The notes under the pieces are model-generated. The model saw nothing but the letters and a program-made list of their open reading frames with translations. It made no database searches and was not told the DNA's origin. 10,982 nt of DNA from Peptococcaceae bacterium (GTDB lineage: Bacteria > Bacillota > Peptococcia > Peptococcales > Peptococcaceae), in the NCBI GenBank assembly GCA_017532485.1, contig JAFXJE010000009.1, positions 1 through 10,982 of the forward strand. Reading direction: 5' to 3'. The translations under genes were made by a program, and so were the position numbers. Shown here in pieces: positions 7,191-10,982 of the stretch. Position 1 is the stretch's first letter. Each line of letters starts with the position of its first letter.

Positions 7191-7219
7191 TTGCCTATTC
7201 TAAATAAGTGTGTTATAAT
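7191..7219 (+). promoter_or_regulatory. Sigma-A promoter of the PBP gene, extended -10
   Basis: TTGCCT (7191-7196) and TATAAT (7214-7219) are 17 bp apart, and TG one base before the -10 makes an extended -10. A start near 7226 gives a very short leader before the AAAGGAGGG ribosome binding site. Confidence 0.75.
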
Positions 7220-7242
7220 GTGCGTTGTAAAGGAGGGTTTTT

Positions 7243-10167
7243 ATGTCTGACAATGAAAAACGACAAACTCGTACAAAACCAAAATATAGAATTCACTGGT
7301 TTCGGATTATTTTCACCCTTATCCTAGTAGCAGGACTTATCGGTGGTGGTATTGTTGCCGGAGCTGTATTTAATATCGTTAAAGATGTTCCGCCTTTGGA
7401 AAATACGGATTTTGACAGCTATGCAGTGACAACTCAAATCATGGATATGAACGGCGATTATGTAGACAAGCTTCACGCCGAAGAAAACCGTGTACCCGTA
7501 ACTTATGATGAAATCTCACCTTATGCCATTCAAGCTTTAATTGCTATCGAGGACCAACGCTTTGAAAAACATGGCGGTATCGACCCTATTCGTATTGCTG
7601 GTGCTATGGTTGCCAATGTAAAAGCTGGTCGCGTTGTGCAGGGTGGCAGTACCATTACGCAGCAATTAGTTGGTTTAGTTCTTTTGGACAGAACAGAAAA
7701 ATCATATACCCGTAAAATTAAAGAAGCTTTCTTGGCTATGGAAATGGAAAAACAATATTCCAAAGACGAGATTATCACCCACTACTTGAACAGAGCTTAT
7801 TTTGGTGGTGGTGCTTACGGTATTGAAGCAGCTGCCCAATATTTCTTTGCTAAACATGCTTCTGAACTGACCGTCCCAGAAGCTGCCCTTTTGGCAGGGG
7901 TTATCCAAAATCCATCCAAATGGTCCCCAATTGCTTATCCAAACAATGCTTTAAGCAGACGAAATTTAGTTTTGGGACAAATGCAAGAAATGGGCTTTAT
8001 TACTGCAGCTGAAGCTGAAGAATATAAAGCTACGGAAATTGCTCTTTCGGAAAAAAGAGTTACTGCAAATAAAAAAGATGATGTAGCTTATCCTAACCAA
8101 TCTTTCATCGACCATGTTATCGAAGAAGCTTTGGAAATTTTAGACTTGGAAAATAACGAAAAATTACTGTATACAGGTGGTTATAAGATTTATACTACTT
8201 TAGATACCAAAGTTCAAAAAACAATGGAAGATGTTTATACTGATGATGCTAACTTCCCGAACAAAACCATTCAATCTGCAATGGTTGTTACTGACCCAAA
8301 AACAGGTGCAGTGCGTGGGATTGTGGGTGGCAGACACCAGACAGGCTCTCGTCAATTAAACAGAGCAACCCAATCCTTCCGCCAGCCAGGTTCTTCCTTT
8401 AAACCTGTAGCTGTTTATGCTCCAGCTTTTGAAGCAGGTTATGGTCCTGGTACGGTTGTTGATGACTATCCAAAAATGTATGAAGAGCATATGTTCAGAA
8501 ATTATGATGATACTTTCCGTGGCTTGATTACTATGCGTGAGGCTATTCGTCGTTCTACCAATGTAGTAGCAGTTAAAGCTATGGAAATGACAGGCGTACA
8601 AACTTGTTATCAATTTGCTCAACAATTCAACTTCTCCCAATTAATTCCTGATGATATGAACTTATCCACTGCTTTAGGTGGTTTAAGTGTCGGGGTTTCT
8701 CCTTTGGAATTAGCAGGTGCTTATGCTTCCTTTGCTAATGAAGGGGTCTTTATCGAACCTTATGTTATCACTAGAATTACCGATAAGAGTGGTCGCGTAA
8801 TTTGGGAACATAAAACAGAGAAGAAAATCGTTATGAGTGAAGAAACCGCTTATATGATTACCAGCTGTTTATTAGATGTTGTTACTACCGGTACAGCACC
8901 GCAAGCTAATCTCGGTGACCGCCAAACTGCAGGTAAAACAGGTACTACCAGTGATGCCAAAGATGTATGGTTTGCCGGCTATACTACCGATTATGTAGCT
9001 GTAGTCTGGATGGGTTATGACCAACCAAAACGCATTGCTTCTGGTGGTGGCGGCTCTTTATGTGGTCCTATCTTCAAAAAAGTTTTAGCACCAATTCATC
9101 AAGGTTTACCTGCTGGTGAATTTGTCCAACCTGAAGGCGTAACTACCGTAGATATTGACTTAAAATCCGGTTTGCTGCCTAGCAGCTTGACACCACCTGA
9201 ATTTATCGGTTCTGGTATGTTCAACAGTAAGTCTGTACCACAAGAAGTTTCTAATGTGTGGGAAGAAGTTTTAGTTGACCCAGCCAGCGGCGAAGCTTAT
9301 ACACCAAGATGTCCGGGCTTACCAGAGGTAAGAGTTGCCCTGAGAAGAGCTGTACCTTGGCAAAATGAGGCTATTGAAGATATCGTACCTACCGATGCTA
9401 ATTTAGAATATAAAGTACCTTGTACTTTACACAATCCACAAGGTACTGGTTCTGCTGTAATTATGGGCTCTACTACTGTTAATTTAACAGGTCGTGGTCA
9501 ATATCATAATGGTGAATTAAAAGCTGTTCAACTTAATTGGAATTTAGTAGGTGACGAAGATACCGTTTATATGGTTCATCGTTCTTCTGTCCCAGACTTT
9601 ACACCTGATGATACAACCATTATCGGCAATACTACCTATAATTCTTATAGTGACTATGAAGCAGCAAAAACTAATGCCAACTATTATCGAATAATTGCTG
9701 CCGATACCTTTACATTAGAGCAATTAGGTATGTCTAATGTTCTGTGTATTGATGCTACGGAAGTTGTTCATTTGCCTAATCAACCGACCGAACAAGAACC
9801 TAGTGTTCAACAGCCTGCAGTTCAAGAGCCGACTGTACCACAAAGTCCGATTTATACAGGTGTACAAATCACAGATAATTCTACTTCCGGTATTTCTCTA
9901 ACTGCAACTAGTCAATATGGAGTAGTAAATTTATTTTGGAATGCTCCAGGGAGTGGAAATTACCAATATTATCTTTTCCGTTCCACTAAAAGCGACTTTA
10001 CGCCAAATTCCTCTACTCAAATCGGTAAAAATTCTATTTTAACCGATACTGCTTTTACTGATAACGAAACTACTGGTGGTAATATCTATTACTATAAAGT
10101 TTTAGCTTATGACCGCACTACAAATGAAAAATCAGGGGAAAGCAATTTATTACAAATTGAAACCTAA
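7243..10167 (+). CDS. Class A penicillin-binding protein (PBP1A family) with tandem fibronectin-III-like C-terminal modules
   Basis: A bifunctional peptidoglycan synthase that polymerises glycan from lipid II and cross-links stem peptides outside the membrane. The 974 residues run: a short basic cytoplasmic tail, one transmembrane anchor (about 20-46), a GT51 glycosyltransferase domain (about 75-260) and a transpeptidase domain (about 310-620). The GT51 domain has the catalytic Glu E103 in AIEDQRF, GGSTITQQLV, and E161 in RKIKEAFLAME. The transpeptidase has the SxxK serine S384 in GSSFKP, the SxN triad S438-T439-N440 and KTG at 565-567 in KTGTTSD. After a linking region, two FN3-like modules (about 757-838 and 891-973) share RSxxxDFTPxxxTxIG and are joined by a Pro/Gln-rich linker (about 846-869). 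The ATG follows AAAGGAGGG with 5-nt spacing. All catalytic motifs are intact. It is transcribed away from the germination genes from a housekeeping-type promoter, so a vegetative role is likely. Confidence 0.95.
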   Translation: MSDNEKRQTRTKPKYRIHWFRIIFTLILVAGLIGGGIVAGAVFNIVKDVPPLENTDFDSYAVTTQIMDMNGDYVDKLHAEENRVPVTYDEISPYAIQALIAIEDQRFEKHGGIDPIRIAGAMVANVKAGRVVQGGSTITQQLVGLVLLDRTEKSYTRKIKEAFLAMEMEKQYSKDEIITHYLNRAYFGGGAYGIEAAAQYFFAKHASELTVPEAALLAGVIQNPSKWSPIAYPNNALSRRNLVLGQMQEMGFITAAEAEEYKATEIALSEKRVTANKKDDVAYPNQSFIDHVIEEALEILDLENNEKLLYTGGYKIYTTLDTKVQKTMEDVYTDDANFPNKTIQSAMVVTDPKTGAVRGIVGGRHQTGSRQLNRATQSFRQPGSSFKPVAVYAPAFEAGYGPGTVVDDYPKMYEEHMFRNYDDTFRGLITMREAIRRSTNVVAVKAMEMTGVQTCYQFAQQFNFSQLIPDDMNLSTALGGLSVGVSPLELAGAYASFANEGVFIEPYVITRITDKSGRVIWEHKTEKKIVMSEETAYMITSCLLDVVTTGTAPQANLGDRQTAGKTGTTSDAKDVWFAGYTTDYVAVVWMGYDQPKRIASGGGGSLCGPIFKKVLAPIHQGLPAGEFVQPEGVTTVDIDLKSGLLPSSLTPPEFIGSGMFNSKSVPQEVSNVWEEVLVDPASGEAYTPRCPGLPEVRVALRRAVPWQNEAIEDIVPTDANLEYKVPCTLHNPQGTGSAVIMGSTTVNLTGRGQYHNGELKAVQLNWNLVGDEDTVYMVHRSSVPDFTPDDTTIIGNTTYNSYSDYEAAKTNANYYRIIAADTFTLEQLGMSNVLCIDATEVVHLPNQPTEQEPSVQQPAVQEPTVPQSPIYTGVQITDNSTSGISLTATSQYGVVNLFWNAPGSGNYQYYLFRSTKSDFTPNSSTQIGKNSILTDTAFTDNETTGGNIYYYKVLAYDRTTNEKSGESNLLQIET

Positions 10168-10170
10168 AAC

Positions 10171-10207
10171 AAAAATCCGGTAGGAAATTTTTTCTACCGG
10201 ATTTTTT
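10171..10207 (+). terminator. Strong Rho-independent terminator after the PBP gene
   Basis: Arms 10171-10183 and 10194-10206 form a perfect 13-bp stem with a CCGGTAG core, a 10-nt loop and a run of six T. The A tract on the left side gives a weaker U tract in the opposite direction as well. It begins 3 nt after the PBP stop codon. Confidence 0.9.
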
Positions 10208-10215
10208 CTGTCCTC

Positions 10216-10244
10216 TTGACAAAAATGTTAAATAGTGTTATCTT
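10216..10244 (+). promoter_or_regulatory. Sigma-A promoter of feoA
   Basis: A consensus TTGACA (10216-10221) is followed after 17 bp by TATCTT (10239-10244), with TG one base before it as an extended -10. The start is expected near 10251, exactly where the repeated candidate operator begins. Confidence 0.75.
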
Positions 10245-10250
10245 ATAGGA

Positions 10251-10276
10251 GTTAGCAATGGTTAATTCATTGTAGC
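10251..10276 (+). promoter_or_regulatory. Candidate metalloregulator operator, copy 1 (before feoA)
   Basis: A 26-bp element starting GTTAGC and ending TAGC, 19 of 26 bases identical to a second copy before feoB. It covers about +1 to +26 of the feoA promoter, a typical repressor position. It has half-sites TTAGC and GTTAA in opposite orientation. Its match to the DtxR/IdeR box is modest in this copy (about 9 of 19). Confidence 0.4.
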
Positions 10277-10310
10277 ATATTCACAAAATAGTTTTAGGCG
10301 GGTGATTTTA

Positions 10311-10523
10311 ATGAACTTATGCAACGCAGAAGAAGGTAAAGAGTATATTATTAAGCAAATCTTAACTGATGATGAAGAACTGGATGCGTTTTTATTTTCA
10401 TTAGGATGCTATAGTGGCGAGCCAATTACTGTTGTTTCGCGTACGAAGAATAATTGTGTCGTATCCATTAAGGACGGTCGTTATAATATCGATTTACAAT
10501 TAGCAGAAGCTATTTTGATTTAG
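10311..10523 (+). CDS. feoA: FeoA, small SH3-like ferrous iron transport protein
   Basis: A 70-residue cytoplasmic protein of the FeoA family, an SH3-like beta-barrel that assists the FeoB iron transporter. Visible family features are the opening MNLCNAEEGKEYIIKQI, a central LGCYSGEPITVVSRTKN (corresponding to the usual LGhxPGxxhxV core), and a closing segment NIDLQLAEAILI (usually xhxLxxxxAxxI). The length is normal (about 70-85). I chose the ATG at 10311 over an in-frame GTG at 10302. The AGGCGGGTG stretch then serves as ribosome binding site with 6-nt spacing, whereas it would abut the GTG directly. The gene lies 149 bp before feoB, with a hairpin between them. It has its own consensus promoter and a candidate iron-responsive operator. 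Confidence 0.88.
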   Translation: MNLCNAEEGKEYIIKQILTDDEELDAFLFSLGCYSGEPITVVSRTKNNCVVSIKDGRYNIDLQLAEAILI

Positions 10524-10530
10524 AAGAATA

Positions 10531-10558
10531 AAAAAGGCAATTTAGATATTGTCTTTTT
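10531..10558 (+). terminator. Hairpin terminator between feoA and feoB
   Basis: Arms 10531-10541 and 10548-10558 pair over 11 bp with one G-U pair in the plus-strand RNA and a 6-nt loop, followed by a T-rich stretch. The stem is AT-rich with a short GGCAAT core, so it is probably partial, allowing some readthrough into feoB. Confidence 0.55.
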
Positions 10559-10571
10559 CTTTTCCTTACTA

Positions 10572-10597
10572 GTTAGCCTATGCTAATTCATAATAGC
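10572..10597 (+). promoter_or_regulatory. Candidate metalloregulator operator, copy 2 (before feoB)
   Basis: The second copy of the 26-bp element. It contains a perfect inverted pair TTAGC-N4-GCTAA and a third half-site TAGC. Aligned to the DtxR/IdeR consensus TTAGGTTAGCCTAACCTAA, bases 10568-10586 match at about 13 of 19 positions, including the run GTTAGCCTA. The copy lies 75 bp before the feoB ATG. Confidence 0.45.
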
Positions 10598-10607
10598 CAT
10601 CACATAT

Positions 10608-10637
10608 TTGTATATTTGCAGCTTTGCTGTTTATATA
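10608..10637 (+). promoter_or_regulatory. Weak candidate promoter of feoB
   Basis: TTGTAT (10608-10613) and TATATA (10632-10637) are separated by 18 bp. Such matches are common in AT-rich DNA. It is listed because the intergenic hairpin and the second operator suggest that feoB may have its own start. Confidence 0.25.
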
Positions 10638-10671
10638 GCCATTTCACACATTTTTTAAGGAGGAATTAACG

Positions 10672-10982
10672 ATGAGAATTGCTTTTGCCGGCAATCCAAA
10701 CAGTGGTAAAACTACCATGTTCAATGCTTTAACCGGTCGTAATGAACGCGTTGGCAACTGGGCAGGGGTTACCGTAGACAAAAAAGAAAGTCCAATCAAA
10801 AGATCTTACTATGACGGCACAGAAGAACTGATTGCCGTTGACTTACCGGGGTCCTATTCCATGTCCCCTTTTACAGCAGAGGAAACTGTTACCAGCTCCT
10901 ATGTAAAAAATGAACATCCTGATGTTATCATCAATATCGTTGACGCTACCAACTTAAGTCGCAGCTTGTTTTTCACTACTCA
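10672..10982 (+). CDS. feoB: FeoB ferrous iron transporter, N-terminal G domain only (3' end cut by window edge)
   Basis: The start of FeoB, the GTP-regulated inner-membrane Fe(II) transporter. The 103 full codons visible cover part of the cytoplasmic G domain. G1 (P-loop) is GNPNSGKT at 7-14, the G2 region VGNWAGVTVDKK contains the conserved switch-I Thr, and G3 is DLPG at 57-60 in DLPGSYSMSPFTAEE. The stretch VIINIVDATNLSRSLFF is typical of FeoB just before G4, which lies beyond the edge together with the GDI and membrane domains. The protein begins almost directly at the P-loop strand, with no N-terminal fused FeoA domain, consistent with the separate feoA upstream. The ATG follows AAGGAGG with 8-nt spacing. 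Confidence 0.95.
   Translation, partial: MRIAFAGNPNSGKTTMFNALTGRNERVGNWAGVTVDKKESPIKRSYYDGTEELIAVDLPGSYSMSPFTAEETVTSSYVKNEHPDVIINIVDATNLSRSLFFTT

Noticed and set aside
10251..10276. Fur box as the identity of the feoA element
   Set aside because: It does not show the GATAAT-type hexamers of Fur sites; the GTTAGC and GCTAA half-sites fit a DtxR-type box better, especially in the second copy.
10302..10310. GTG start giving a 73-residue FeoA
   Set aside because: The only ribosome binding site would touch the GTG directly, while it is well spaced for the ATG at 10311.

Overview
This window looks like chromosomal DNA from an endospore-forming member of the Bacillota (low-GC Gram-positives and relatives), roughly 40% GC by eye. 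The evidence is a complete three-gene GerA-type germinant receptor, a GerMN lipoprotein, strong AGGAGG ribosome binding sites and sigma-A-like promoters. The style of the amidase (stalk-domain repeats plus SH3, AMIN and Amidase_3) and of the FeoA/FeoB pair would fit Negativicutes or Clostridia, but the lineage cannot be fixed from this sequence alone.

Layout. The left two thirds read on the minus strand. Going 5' to 3' on that strand: gerA-family A subunit (7118-5565), B subunit permease (5590-4508) and C subunit lipoprotein (4554-3409), joined by overlaps of 26 and 47 bp; then a GerMN-domain lipoprotein (3351-2740); then a secreted N-acetylmuramoyl-L-alanine amidase (2599-902) ending in a hairpin terminator (891-861). 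After that comes mtaB, the tRNA ms2t6A methylthiotransferase (761 to beyond the left edge), with its own tandem promoters. The right third reads on the plus strand: a large class A penicillin-binding protein with tandem fibronectin-III-like C-terminal modules (7243-10167), a strong terminator, then feoA (10311-10523) and the 5' part of feoB (from 10672), which form a ferrous iron uptake locus.

How they work together. The minus-strand block reads as a germination and spore-envelope cluster: a receptor that senses germinants in the spore inner membrane, a GerMN lipoprotein, and a wall hydrolase. The divergently transcribed PBP adds wall synthesis. The feo genes are a separate unit with candidate metal-responsive operators.

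Most interesting structure. A perfect 16-bp inverted repeat flanks the amidase promoter and pairs an upstream anti-Shine-Dalgarno with the amidase ribosome binding site. Readthrough mRNA could therefore be silenced, while mRNA from the internal promoter would be translated. A 26-bp imperfect repeat resembling DtxR/IdeR-type boxes also occurs once before feoA and once before feoB. I found no mobile element, CRISPR array, tRNA or rRNA, and no gene-free stretch longer than 300 bases. I see no wholly novel multi-gene system.
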